A DNA stretch of 64,000 nt from assembly GCA_002633005.1 (NCBI GenBank), contig NMRA01000017.1:1028737-1092736 (forward strand), written 5' to 3'. Below the pieces are notes generated by a model that worked only from the letters and a program-made list of their open reading frames with translations, was not told the DNA's origin and searched no databases. Below are positions 1-13,000 of the stretch, piece after piece (position 1 is the stretch's first letter; each line of letters starts with the position of its first letter). The position numbers and the translations under genes were made by a program. Origin of the DNA: Phoronis australis (taxonomy: Eukaryota; Phoronida; Phoronidae).

Positions 1-2614
1 AGAGGATTTCAAATTTGCAACTTTCGTAAAAATTGACCCACGTGTTGTGGAAAAATAGGCCCGAGAATCTTGTCACTATCCTGAAATCACGAGCCGAGAA
101 AAACGGCTTTGAAGTTAAGCGGTCATCGATTGCCACTTGAGATCAAATTTCGTTCAGAATGCGTGGTCATTATGTTCCAATTTTTGTTGAAGTACTAGAA
201 ATAAAGCTGATATTTACTTCATATTTAGAAAGTGTGACATACCTGTTTGTTTACAGCGTAATTTTAATCATTTTTTCGAAGTTGTGAAGCACGACAGAGG
301 ACCAAAACAAATATGGCAGTCACGTGGGCGGAGCTTAGCGTTAATCTATTGTCTGCTGTACTGGTGTGCCGACCACACATTAAAACCATGTGTTGATTGT
401 TTATACGATTCATCTGAACTCTCCACTCAGTTAGTAAAAGACTCTCTAACACAGACCTATTTGTTAGTATTCCAATATTATCATCAACCAATATACGTGT
501 TATATCAAATCGCCGCGTTTCTGCCTACATAACAATATTGGTGACGAGGATAAAGAACTACTTTCATAGTAATGGTTCAACATTTTTACGTGCCTGTACC
601 GAATGGACTTTGGGATAAGAAAATATCACTTTCTGCGTAAATAGCGTCGCTTGGGTGAGATTCTCAAGTTACTTAAGTTTCTTATATTGCTTTCCTCTAA
701 AATCGTAAAATATCATGAGTTTTAATTCAGGGTTACGTTTGAATCTATGCACTAGAAAATTTTTGTTATGTTGAACACTGGGTCATTTCTAATTCTTTGG
801 GTTACGGCCAGTGGCAAGTTAAAAAATCCTCTGGGTTTGACAGCCTAGTTTCTCCACGGCGCGTTCCCAGCACAGAAGCACGGTTTATCTGCGAAGACTC
901 TACTCTGACGGCATGTAGTTGTCCATATGTGTCGCGCGCGCGGCATGTCTTCACAGCGCGTGCATGCACTCTCACCGAATCGTGCAACACCACTCACGTC
1001 GACACTCAGCGTCCTTTCGCAAGACACCTGACCCTGTATTACCGACTTCTCTTATACATGCACAATTTCTGCACGGACTCCTCAAGCTGAGAGCAGTGAT
1101 GGCTTCGGTAGGGCTTGGCGTACTCAACTTAATTTTTTTGCAGATAGACAAACAGGCTCAGGCTCGGAACAGGAGCTAGTTCACCATTTCACTACCAACT
1201 TTCACATGGTCAAAAATAGAATTATTTTATTCTTGGTCTTGCTACAACTCCAATATCAGCTGGTACAGCACTCTCGATTGCCCAGTTACGCAATGCTTGT
1301 TGACAGGGTTAGATTAGAGCTTGTGTCCTTGTATATAAGCTCCGCCCCAGTTGTCAATCACTGAGCTGGTGAGCACTCAAGCCATATGACTTACTGAGGC
1401 TTGGTCAAATATAGCTAAAAAAACAACTTTGGATTTTCAGAATAATTTTATTTTTCTTCAGTATACTGTGCACCAAGAATTAAAGATTAGGATGACATGA
1501 AAATGTAAAAAACAGTCAAAATTTATTTTTTTGTGTATCCACCTACCTTAATAGGAGAGCACTTGACAAATTTTTCCACACATATTAGAATTTGATGATT
1601 ATACCTTGGTTATTGTCAATTTATGCTGCTATAAACCATGAGGAGCTTGGTCTGAAACAGTTAACAATGACTAAGTCTTCCCAGGCTTAGAAATCATTTC
1701 TAAACCATGCGAGTTAGAAACAAGGTGACACTGGTAAGTAGCCAAAATCAAAAGTTGGGTTTTGTAGAATGCTTATTTTATGTCTATAATGCGGTACAAA
1801 ATTTTATACTTCAACATTTTATTACATCAACTAGACATCAATGAACTTGCAAGTATGGTAAAGTCTCAGCAAGAATAGTTACCAAGATTGTCATTTTTGA
1901 TTTTTTAAAGTCTTCTAGCATTGTTGTCATTGTCTGCAATTTTTCAAAAATATTGTCTTGGGGTAGCCATGGTACAAACGTTGAACATGTAAAAATATTT
2001 CTTTATTGGCACATATCTTTCTTGGACAATATTAAAAAATAAAATTTCACTTAGTTTTAACTTAGTGAGCGTTTTCTGTACTAGTTTAGCTACATTCAAA
2101 TGTTGTTTGCCAAACTTCAGTTTTAGAATTGTTCCCGATTCTGCATCATGTTTATAAAGATTGTTTCGGCCATTTGCTGGCAAAGGTCAGTAACCTTATT
2201 CTATTTTTATCTAATCTGGAGCGGACACCAACCTACTCTCTGTAGCAATCCTAATGTATTTTCCAAATCTTGTTATCTTGAGGTTTAAATCTTAAGTCAG
2301 TTGTGACTCTGATGACAGTTTATTTTTATGTTATTGTCATGGGTTGATCATTGTCATGGGTTGATTGTTGGCTTATTCTGTTTATCTCTGTTGAGTGAGT
2401 GTTCTCAACCACCAACCAACTGGTTATTGTACCTGGGAAGCATTCCATAGATGTGAGAATCTCACAAAAATCCCAGATGATGCAAGATTTCACGAGATAT
2501 TGCCATGTGTTTGCAAGCAGAGCACGTGAACACGCTAGCTTTAGTGGCAGGATTCTTGTGTTTGTGGAATGCAACGCTGGTTTATGGTTATGTAGAAACC
2601 TGGTGGTAGAAAAA

Positions 2615-2900
2615 ATGGCCAAATTCAGAGCATCATGTCTTAGAAATGGCTGATCTAGTTCGCATAAAATTTTCAGAAACTATGTTTTATGCACTGTTCT
2701 CAAAAGCTTAGGAAGTGGTTTTAAAATGTCCCTCTATTGTATTAGGGGGCATTCAAAAATAGGGCTTTTATGGTCGTCATTGAAAAAAAAGTTGCTATCG
2801 AACAAAAGCAGAATGATAATTTCGGAAATTGTAACGTTTTTGAGATTTCATGCTGAACATTTGTTAAATGAAGTTATCTTAAATCAGCCGTGTCTATGCC
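2615..2900. repeat. Dispersed repeat copy upstream of CNNM
   Basis: First-half copy of the family at 21395-21800 and 29990-30310, with 'catcatgtcttagaaatggc' and 'tttttgagatttcatgctga'. The second half (the 'catgtgaccca' block) is not evident. Confidence 0.5.
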
Positions 2901-5079
2901 GTGCTGGTTGTAATGTCTCACTTAACACAATCACTTTTATGCTGTGATATATGTGCAGATTAGATTATTTTGGGTAACTAATTCTGCAACCAACATTGAT
3001 TATTATGTCAGTCACTTGAGATATTCTGTGCTTAGTTAACAGTATAACAACATGATTATGTGTAAGATAAGTCTTGGCAAACTTCTATTTTTGTGTTCTT
3101 TTAAGATTAAGTAATGGAAGGTGCTCGTCATCACAGTCACGTTCAAGTGCATGATGTCCTAGTTGCCGTTCAAGCAAATAGTCATTGGTTTCCATGGTTA
3201 TTGTTTCAGATCCTGTAATTAAAAGGTTTGCCTTACTTTCAAATGCATCTGACGTATGGTTTCTACATAGAAATGAGATGTAAATTAGCCTTCAATTTTC
3301 TTCATTTCTACAATAAATTTTGTAATGGCACTCAAGTTTACAGTTGTCCAGAGACATGACAGTCCAATACTCAGCATGGCAGTGAGGAGCATTGAAGTGT
3401 AATGCTTGGAAATGAATACAAGAATCAATAGTAGTTAGTTGTGCTCAAGGTGATAGGAAGCTGTGTTCTGTAGTTCAATTGATTTATTTATAGCCAAATT
3501 CTCCTGTATTTTATGTCTGTTTATTCACACAGAATCTTGTTAGTACTTTATTATGTTAGATGATGATTGTTAAGTGATAGTCCGGTTAAAGGAAAACTCT
3601 GGGTTTTATCCACATTTGAATGTTATAAGGTAGCAATAAACCCAATTGGTTTATATCACGTAGACCTTTCTTTTGATGTAGCAATAGTACTGCACAGAGT
3701 GTGGCCTTATCGAACAGTGTACTTGAAGAGATGTTGACATCATGGATGTTTCTTTGCTACATTACGTGATTAGAATAATTGACTTTTGATTCCTTTTGGA
3801 GCAGACAAAACGCATGTAGGTACACGTTGTTTCAGTTGCCACATGACGAGTTCAAACTGCTGTAAGTGTGGCATGGAAGACAAGACTCATCATCTAGTAG
3901 AAATTTGTCGTACCTATCAAAGGCGACTGCAGCCTTCTATTTGGTGGAAACGTGACCTGTCTTAGAAATCACTAGATCATACAGGTTTAGTTTTTCCAAA
4001 TCCCTAAGAAAAATGTGCAGATTGGAAGACTTCATCTGTGAGGAACCTCATGTTGGGGATACTGATGAGTCATAATCGGGTGATCAGTGTTTAGAATAGG
4101 TCACTGCTATGCAACAGGAGGCACCACTTGTGTGACCAGCTGGGAGGTGATTTGTGTTTTTATGTTTAGCACTGTGTATGAATGAAAGTAAAGTTCCCAA
4201 GTTTAACTTTGACTGATACACATGAATTTTTATGGAAGAAAATGTGCCAGTTTTTAACTTCAACGGAGAGCACTGATGGTAAAGAGCAAGTTTGTATGCA
4301 ACAGTGTATGAAAATAGACAGGTGGGGTGATTGCTTTTGCAGTACTCCAGATGCAGTTAGGACACACAACAGTAATTAGGAGACAAAATAATTTTGACTG
4401 TGAATCCGAGTTTATAAAGGTGATTCCATGGTATTTTTCGATTTTGCAGACAGAATTTGTACCATGAAAGCATAATTTCATGTTATGATTTAGATATTGA
4501 ATATTCCTGAAATATAAAAGTGATCTGTGTTCAAATTGACCACAATACCATTTACTAAATGTTTATCAAATGCAGTTGGTTTGACCCCATCTCTGAGAGT
4601 TGATATCACCCTAGCACATATTGGGTGAATGTTAACCTGTTTTATATGATGATACGATTTAGATATTGAACTCTTGAGCTTTGTCCAGTCACTGAACTAA
4701 TACAAGTTACACCTGTGATGACTTGTGCTAGTTTAACTGACCCTCTGTACATAGCTTTGGTGTTTTTTTATGCTTTACCTCTGAGAATTCATGTCAGCCA
4801 TGATAAGGATTTGTCTGTGACAGTTTGGTTTACTCATTAGTGTAATTTACTAGTTCTTGTGCCATATGATTTGCCCATGCCTATTCTATTATTAGACTAT
4901 GGGGCTCATGAGAGTTTTTACCCTACATGATGTGATGTACTAGTTTGTGTCATGGCCTTTGGTGAGGGTTTAACAGGTTATCCTCAGCAACTTTCTTCCA
5001 ACAATGATTTGACGAGTGGTTATTCAAGTTTTTCTTCACTAATACTATTTATTCCACTGATAAGTACTCATTCCATCAG

Positions 5080-5880
5080 GGAACTCCGAAGATATGAATA
5101 TGTGGGCGCATATCTTTGGAGTTCCTTGATCAATTTTCATGAAATTCGGCACATATGTTTTTAATAAAAAGGTGATGATGTCATTCCATTTTCAGATGGA
5201 TTCAACGGATTTTGCGCCACCTTGTGGCCATTTTTGTTATTTTTTTTGTCCATTTTCTGGTGTTCGCCTCTCTATCTTCCATACGGATGGGTTCGACTAC
5301 TGTGGTGATTTTGTTTTTTTTTGTGTCTGCAGCTGAATCTTCTTGAAACTTTGAAAGAAATTTATGAAATTTGAAACATGTGTTTGTATGAAGCCAACAA
5401 CAAAGCGTAACAAGTGTCGAACTGACCCAAATACCACTGTGAAACTTAGTGGCAAAACGTTTTTTTTACATTTGCCTCTGTATCTTCGGAATTCATTAAT
5501 TAAATGTATTTTCATGAAGTTTGGCAAATGGGTTTCTATTAAGCAGATGACAATGGCTTCCCATTTTCGGACAGACTTGATGTTTTCTGTGCCACCTGGT
5601 GGCCATTTAAAAATGTTTGTGTATGTTTTTGACGTCTGCCTCTCAATCTGCCAAACCACTCAAAGGATCATTAGGGAAATCGATTGTTGTGTTCCTAATG
5701 CGCAGACCCCGGCTGACATTGATTTTCGAATGGTTTCAACTATGCTGGCGTCTCCTAGGGGTAATTTTGCTTTTCGCGTTTTCAACAGTACTTCCTTAGC
5801 CCTTTGAAGTATTTTTGAAAAATTTGGCAGATGGTCTCCTATAGAGATGACAACGGATGACAATGAGTTTCAGACCAAAA
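5080..5880. repeat. Second copy of the satellite-type element, opposite orientation, with hairpin end
   Basis: The left end is a hairpin with 17-nt arms (5080-5096 and 5109-5125, one G/T mismatch) around a 12-nt loop containing tatgtgggcg. To its right come diverged units with 'tttcatgaaatt', 'ccattttcagatgg' and 'cacctggtggccattt' cores. These match the reverse complement of the block at 31014-31701. The open frames at 5297-5863 come from this repeat and are not genes. Confidence 0.7.
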
Positions 5881-7151
5881 AATGGAATTGGTATGCAATC
5901 TGAAATATTATTTTGTATATTTAAGTAGCATATTTGTCCATATGTTTTGAGATGTACTAGGCTCATTTTCTTTAAGATCAAATCTATTTTTGTGGAATAA
6001 CAAACCGACTTAAATGATTAGAATTTTGTTTATTGTAGTATAGTGTTAATTACTACTGTTAGTTTCAGTTTCTTTGAAAGAAGGACAGTGTATCAGGAAT
6101 CTGTATATTGTCTGTACTAGCCTGGCACTGTCTGCAGCGGCCCTCATGTCTTTTGTCCCAACCATTTTGCAGAGTTTCAGTCCAGTTTGTCAGATCACCC
6201 TTGGTGATCGCCATTTGTCACTTTGCTATACTTTTTAATTTTAATTGATTTTGAAATTTGTTGACATTTTCATGCTTTTATTACTGAGATAAGCAGAAAC
6301 AAGCTCTCGGCTTGTATTTAGGCTACTAGGACCCCAGCATTAAGTTTATTCACTCTTGGTGGTCCATCTGCTGTTTACTGGAATGCTGCTTACTGATAAA
6401 TTAACAGTTTAAATTTGGTTTTAGGGTTTATAGAAGAAAACTTGGTCTTAGAGTTGTGTCCGTAAAAAATTGATCTTCGTGTTGTATCTGTTTGTTAAAC
6501 ATACATCTCGCTTGCACTTCTTTGCCTTCGGATGGGGTTCGTGGGGGTTACTCACAGCATATATAGACTCCCAATAAAAACATTGTTTTTTTAGTTGTTA
6601 GAACGACCATGACCCGTGAGTCATGGTTGGCGGGTGACCTGCATTTGACTTGGTTGCAGCACGTCCATGCAAGTTAGTTTATGAAAGTACTCGTTGTGTC
6701 GCATCTTAGTTTTATTTTGTCTTGAATAATGCTCATTGCATTCAGCTTCTAACACATGGTTAATGCAGAGCAGCTGATCAAAGTTGATGTCAATGACCTA
6801 AACAGAAATATTGGCGGTATGGGACATGTTGTGAAAACACAAATTCCAACTGGATTTATGTGTTTGGTTATATAGAAATGCTTTCGGCTGCTTAGAAGTT
6901 AATGCCCTATCACTGCGTATCATACTGAGGCAGCACACAAAATTACTCAATGTAAAGTACCTCCCATAATCAAATGCAAAAAGGACAAAATACTAACATG
7001 ACCCAAAGGTCCTTCAAATTGACCCTTATATTTGAGGACTTGTGTGTCAGTTGACTTGGTGATGTTTCTCTAACATGATCCCTGGGTATGGTCTTGTAAA
7101 CGATACCTTCGTGCGATACTGTGCTGTCTTCATTGTGGTTGGCTATTTCAG

Positions 7152-10007
7152 TGGATAACAGAACTAAGCAGATGAGGCAGGTGAAACAGCTGGACTTTTC
7201 AGCTTTCAGTCAGCAGACGGACAGCAATAGGTCCAAGATATCCCCACAGATGGCTCTGGCACTGTTCCAATACCTATCCACCAGTAAGTGTCAACAGTGC
7301 TTGGATTGATTTCTCATCTGAGAAAAACAAACAAGCTCTTCCATCTAATATGAGATCAGTTTTTTGCCTGAATCAATTTCTTTTTGCAAAAGGCAGGTTT
7401 ACAGTAGCTTTAAATGAAATTTTATCGCAAGTTGTGTTTTGTAAAGAAATTCTACAAAAAATTGCTGATCCCCACTGTCATGTTCTTAATACGTGAAATT
7501 TTGCCGTTTTCTTAATAGTGTTTTGTACTTATATTTTATGACAATACTCTTTTCTTCTTAAGCCGTTGATGCATTCAAGGATGAGTATCTTACTGAGACC
7601 GTTCTTCGACGTCTGATTAAGTTACCAGAGGTCATTCATAACGTAAAGTATAAGGCAGACAAACTTCAGGAAAACCTGATCTATCAACATGGTCGTCAGG
7701 CTGACTTCTTCATACTGATTCTACAGGTAATCAACAATGAGTGCACCATTTGTGGGTCTGGTGTTGTAGAAGGATTTTTGGCAAGTCTTCACTTATTTGG
7801 TACACGTTATGGCGTACGACTGAAATTTTATTTTTTTCAAATTACTCGACAAAAGTCAAAATTAATAAAATTGTTGTGTATTATTAGCTTGGATTAAACT
7901 GTCTGTATGCCATAAAACACATATGGTAAAGTTCCGTTTTTGCAGTAAAGTAATCAGTAGAAATTGTACCATTTTGACAATTATGTTTGTGTGAAAAAAG
8001 TGATTACAGTATTCATCGTAGTCGCATTTAATGTTGTGTTTTACTTGAACTTTTTTGTTACTGACAGTACCTGCCTGAATATCAGTTGCAATTTTTCCTT
8101 TGTAGTCCTGGGGCATTTATTAAAGTGGCATTTTGACGTGTTTAGCTCTCTTTTAAAACATATGTCAAGTTCTTAAGAGCCAAATCAACAGCTGATCTGC
8201 AGTTCACTCACCGGAAATGCTCATTTTTTAGTCACTTAACTGACCTATTTTTGAATGGAATTCCCTGGGAACCATTTTTGAACTTCGGTGTTGACCTACT
8301 CAGTGCATTAAAATCTGTGATTTCCCGACATCTTTATTGAACTGTTGAATGTTTTACATTCATCTTGGTAACAGAAAACATGTCCTATCATGGTGCTCGG
8401 CAAAGTTGTGATCAGACAATGTAAAATGTCTTATTCGATTTTTGTTTTTAGCTGAACTGGTTGAAATGGAGCATAAAACATTTTATCTGATTACAGGCTC
8501 CTATGCCCGTGATTCACCAACTTAATTCAACAATTGACCAATCGCATTGCATAAAATTTAAAAGTTTTCCACAATTTGTCAATTTCGGAGTTGTGTATGT
8601 ACGGTAAAGTTTTGTGACCTGTTGTCTTCTGGTGTCGTGGTAGTTTTATTTTCTGTGTAGCATACACTGATCCATCATAGATTGATGTTCACTCTGATAT
8701 TTTCCATTGACAGGGAAAAGCCCAGGTTGAGGTGGGAAAGGAGAAACTGTTGTTTGAAGCAGGACCGTTCCACTACTTTGGCATGCAGGCCTTGATGGGT
8801 AGGTGTTCCATTCACTGTCGTGCATTAGTTTGCTGTGTGTATAGAAACAACTAAGTCAACCAGATAACGGGGATTCATTGGTCTGTGGAGAGTGTGCGAG
8901 CCAGTATCTCAGTGTGCGAGCCAGTATCTCAGTGTGCGAGCCAGTATCTCAGTGTGCGAGCCAGTATCTCAGTGTGCGAGCCAGTATCTCAGTGTGCGAG
9001 CCAGTATAGACTGTCTGTGAGAAAAATTTAAAATATTGCAGTGACATAGAAATTGTTTGTTTTTTTAATTTTACCACCTTTGTTCCGTTCTGAAAACTAT
9101 TCCGTTTAGACATACGCTACTTTTTGAGTTTGATTGGTGTGAACATGTTTGTTTTTGTGCAATGTATTTTCTCAATAAATTACAATTACTACAGTTGATA
9201 ATGGTGTAAGGTATGCTTTTCAATAGGTTTCATCGTTCTGTACTTATGTCTTGGTTACTGGAGTGTGTTCCGCTGATGCAAAAATTGTGTGAGTTAAGCT
9301 AGAGTGATCACATGCTTTGCTTGTAATGAATGGCAGTATCACACAGTTTCTTGGGTGTATGGAATGCATACCTGGTTCACTTTTCATGTCGATGCTATCA
9401 GTCATGTCCCATCGTGTGTGTTTCAGCCTTCCCCAAGCAGATGTCCGTGAGCAGCATGACCAGTGTGAATCAAGATTTCTACCGGGGGTCCGTTGTGTAC
9501 ACTCCTGACTTCACCCTCCGTGCCACCGAGGATCTTCAGTATATGATGATACGGCGTGCGCAGTACATTGCCGCACGCCGTGCCTCGCTGATGGAACGAA
9601 CACCGAGGACGCCCGATACCAACTTCACGGAAGACCCATTCATGAAGGAGTGGAAGAAAGCCAGTACGAACATCCAGCTGCTGACTGACTCATCCAATGA
9701 GTGTGTAGCCGATTACGGAACATTTCATAATGACAGTGGCTTGACGATGAAGGCAGACGGTAAAGTCGAAAATAAAGGAATGAAATCAAATGTTGAATTA
9801 CCTGGTGTTAGGACTTCAAGTGGCAGTGCAGTGGCACAGATGTCAAATAGTACTGACGTGGTAGATATTCCAGATGTTACTTTAGCAATAAGTCCAATGA
9901 ATAATGTCAATTCAAAGGAAAACGAAGCAACAGAAGAGGGAAAAGAAAGTGACCACTTAGTTCAGATAGCAGACGACACTTCAGTGTCTACAAAAAATAT
10001 CTGCTAG
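7152..10007 (+). CDS. CNNM: CNNM-family metal transporter (ancient conserved domain protein / cyclin M), C-terminal part only
   Basis: CNNM proteins are plasma-membrane proteins for Mg2+ and related divalent cations: an extracellular region, a DUF21 membrane domain, a CBS pair and a cyclic-nucleotide-binding-homology (CNBH) domain. Four exons are seen: 7152-7283, 7563-7726, 8714-8798 and 9427-10007, all with GT-AG borders and compatible phases. They encode the post-CBS linker (DNRTK, then DFSAF and KISPQ) and the CNBH domain (LIYQHGRQADFFILILQGK, then EVGKEKLLFEAGPFHYFGM). The last exon has YTPDFTLRATEDLQYMMI, matching the family's DYSVRALSDLQFVKI segment, then an acidic, low-complexity tail of about 130 residues ending at TAG 10005-10007. 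The 5' part is outside the window, so the paralogue (vertebrate CNNM1-4) cannot be assigned. No canonical AATAAA was found close after the stop. Confidence 0.9.
8891..9007. repeat. 20-bp tandem repeat, about 5.9 copies, in a CNNM intron
   Basis: The unit agtgtgcgagccagtatctc is repeated without a single change from 8891 and ends partway through the sixth copy. It lies in the intron between the exons ending at 8798 and starting at 9427. Perfect identity between units suggests recent expansion. Confidence 0.97.
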
Positions 10008-13000
10008 TGTTGGGAAGTTGTGCAGAAGGACATGATTGCTTCTTTGACTCCGACCATTGATGAAAATTGTGCGTGCGCGACTTTGGAGAAGGGAAGGTTG
10101 CAGTGTCACATTCAGATTCAGTTGATCTGCAGAAACACCCTTTATTTTGTGTTGTCTTCAATACCTTTGCAACTAACTTGTCCATTGTTTTCTGTGCAGA
10201 TGAATTTTTTGATCTATCCATAAACAGATCAATTGATGTTCATTTGTTTAGTGATGAAGAACCAATCTAGGGGCCATACCTAAATATTCTAACAATTTGT
10301 AGCAGACCGGGACACAATATTTGATGTCAGGCTGTACTATAGTACTGCCATTTAATTTATAGAGCCAGAGAATGTTTCAGTTCTTGAAGTGACAACAGCA
10401 CTGGGCCTCAATCCTGACGGTTAATTCTTCGCTTATTTAGCATAAAATATGGCCAACAATGGAATTTTATTTTGTCAACTTTCTCCCCAAAAAGAAATGT
10501 AAAGAAATATTTTGTCTTATTGGTTTGTACTGTGTAGATGGCATGAAATAGAATTTGGTAAACAGGCCCGTAGCCAGAATTGCGCGGGGGGTGGTTCGAA
10601 TTTCTAGAAAGGTGGGCCTTTTTCGAACGTCGACACTCGAGTTTTCGGTAAGGCGCTTGAAGCTTGATTATGGGGTAAGAAAATCTGCATCCACGGTAAT
10701 GATGGCTCTCAGCTCCATGTCTTCCTGAGATAAGACGGAATTTGTAATACCAGAAATGAGGATGTCGCGACGGTTGCTCGCAAAAATGGGACTCATATTC
10801 GGACGTAATGTAATCCATAAATATAAGCCTAACGTTCTCGCGTTACCTTCTGCCAAACTTTCAAATCGGGCTTTTTTAAATGAGTGATTACACCTCATTA
10901 CATACTAGGACGGTAATATTTAGTGGGAGAATGACTTGACGTAACTTTTCATCTGATTGTATTTTTGTTACAAGTTGCTTACATTGCTGGAAATGAGAAC
11001 ACCCCACTATTCTGAAGGTTTACTACTTTGAAGGTTTACCACTCCGAAGGTTCACTACTCCGAAAATGTCTAAAATTTCTGACTCAGGTGTAACTGTTAT
11101 ACTTTTACATGCAAAAATAAGCGACACTTCGGTTATTAGATGCAACTATACCGACAGCAATACACCCGTCGAATAAATCACTTTGTTTGGATTTCATGTG
11201 CATGTAAAATTGTCTGCATGTCTTACGAATATGGAAAAACGAGTACGTAGTTGCATTTCTAAAAATATGAAGCAGGAATGTTGATGAATTATCAACCATG
11301 ATACATTCATCAATCCCATGTCAAGATCGCATCATCTCACAGCGCGACAAAATAGTTTGGGGCCGCTGCGGTTCAACCTCACCCACCAGAACTATTCGTA
11401 CGGACGAATCGAAAGTAAATGTAGCTAGTAGGTTACCCTGTCCCTGGTAGTCTTCACAAAGTCTCATTCAGTCTTCTTAAATTTAAAACCACCGTTGGTC
11501 GCCGCATCCCGGACCCATGCCCCAGATGTTGTCCCTAATTGAGAATAAGTCTTTAGTTAGATTCAAGAATCACGATTGCCAGTGATTGGAACAGCTCTTT
11601 TGTAAACAATGTAAATCAACATTTTGAGACTATTCAACTCTTGCACACCCTTTAAATGATTACTAAATAGACACAAATACGACACTTTATTCATGTCAGT
11701 TCTGAATCATTAGTAGAAAATCAGAGTAATGAACTGTCGGAGTTCTGGTTTCGGAATATTGTGGACATTCAAAGTAGTGAACTTTCGAAAGTAGTGAACC
11801 TTCGGAGTAGTGAACCTTCGGATGTGTAATCTTGGAAATCTTTTCCATCAAGATTGGTCCTCGTATGACTAATCAGCGAGGATGTGCACCATTGATATTG
11901 ATTTACAAGAGAAGACTTTCGTCATTGACCAAGGTTTTAATTAGGTCTAGACTCGCCTAATAATGTGAACGTTTGGGGATTTCTCAGCGAAAAAAACGTG
12001 GTAGCTTAATGTCTGAGTTTTGAGAAACGACAGAGTAGTCAGTGATCTTACTGTCGACGTGTACTGAATTTAAAAGAACGGAAACGCTCACACGTGTACA
12101 CGCATGCATGCATGTCAATCCACAATCAAAGTGATCACTTGATGAACAAGATATTTGACGATCACTTTCAGTTCGAAATTTGAAAATGCCTGAACTTTAT
12201 CTATACTAGCTAGAAAATACACCAAAGTAGCAAATAACAAACCCATTTTCTGCTGTTTTGTTTCTTGGTCGATTTTAAGGCATTCACACCGCACTACTTT
12301 TGGGGAGCTCTCTCAATGCTATATAGTTTGGTCTGGGCATAGACATTTACTTCTAAACTCCGTGTTACCCTATTGTCTAGCGACCACGTGGTTTCAATGC
12401 CGATAAATTAAACCTTCTCTGATCGTCATCTACACAGTCACCACTCGGGCCGGATACGACCCGATGATTATGTGAAGCACTTAACATCGGAAGCAAATTC
12501 AACATTAATATTAACTTGCTTATGATTATGGTAAGTAGAACTAGTAGCTACAACAATTTTGTTGTCCATCTAAATCTATCTATCAGATAGGCTAGGGCTA
12601 GACCTTTTCCTCGGAGGGAGGTTCGATCAACCCCCCACCGAATCCCCCTGGCTACGGGTCTGATAAAGTTTCCAATATTCATGGCAAATATGTTAGTGTG
12701 AAATAAAAGGAGAGTTACTGTTGGATTTTGCTATTTGTTCTTGGTGCAGTCAAATCTCGTTACAACTTACATCAACGGACCTTCGAAATCTAAACTTTAT
12801 GAGTATAGTTCACTGTAACTAGGGAAGATTTTTAGGTATAGTCCTAAACGCATATGGCCCCAATGTGATATAGGCTCTCATTGTGTTATACACTGTGTAT
12901 CCATTCCTGAAATAGGCTTTGGCTTGGTGGCTTCATTTGAACTTACTGTCTGTATAATTAGCACTTTACTGAGCTTCATTGTTTTTTGCACGCTTACCCT

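Larger units (their letters stand above)
1..7151. other. Region upstream of the first visible CNNM exon, probably intron
   Basis: I see no convincing coding exon here. Short open frames lack splice borders and family similarity. The exons that should precede the CNNM exon at 7152 (CBS pair and DUF21 membrane domain) are not recognisable, so they probably lie before the window and this is intron sequence. The stretch holds a possible LTR remnant (233-594), a CpG-rich patch (about 840-1040), one copy of a dispersed repeat (2615-2900) and a satellite-like element with a hairpin end (5080-5880). Confidence 0.5.

Noticed and set aside
5297-5863. Overlapping frames up to 147 residues around 5.3-5.8 kb
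   Set aside because: They lie in the satellite-type element, on both strands, with no conserved product.
10408-10818. 136-residue minus-strand frame at the left end of the DNA transposon
   Set aside because: It runs through the terminal inverted repeat and shows no transposase motif.
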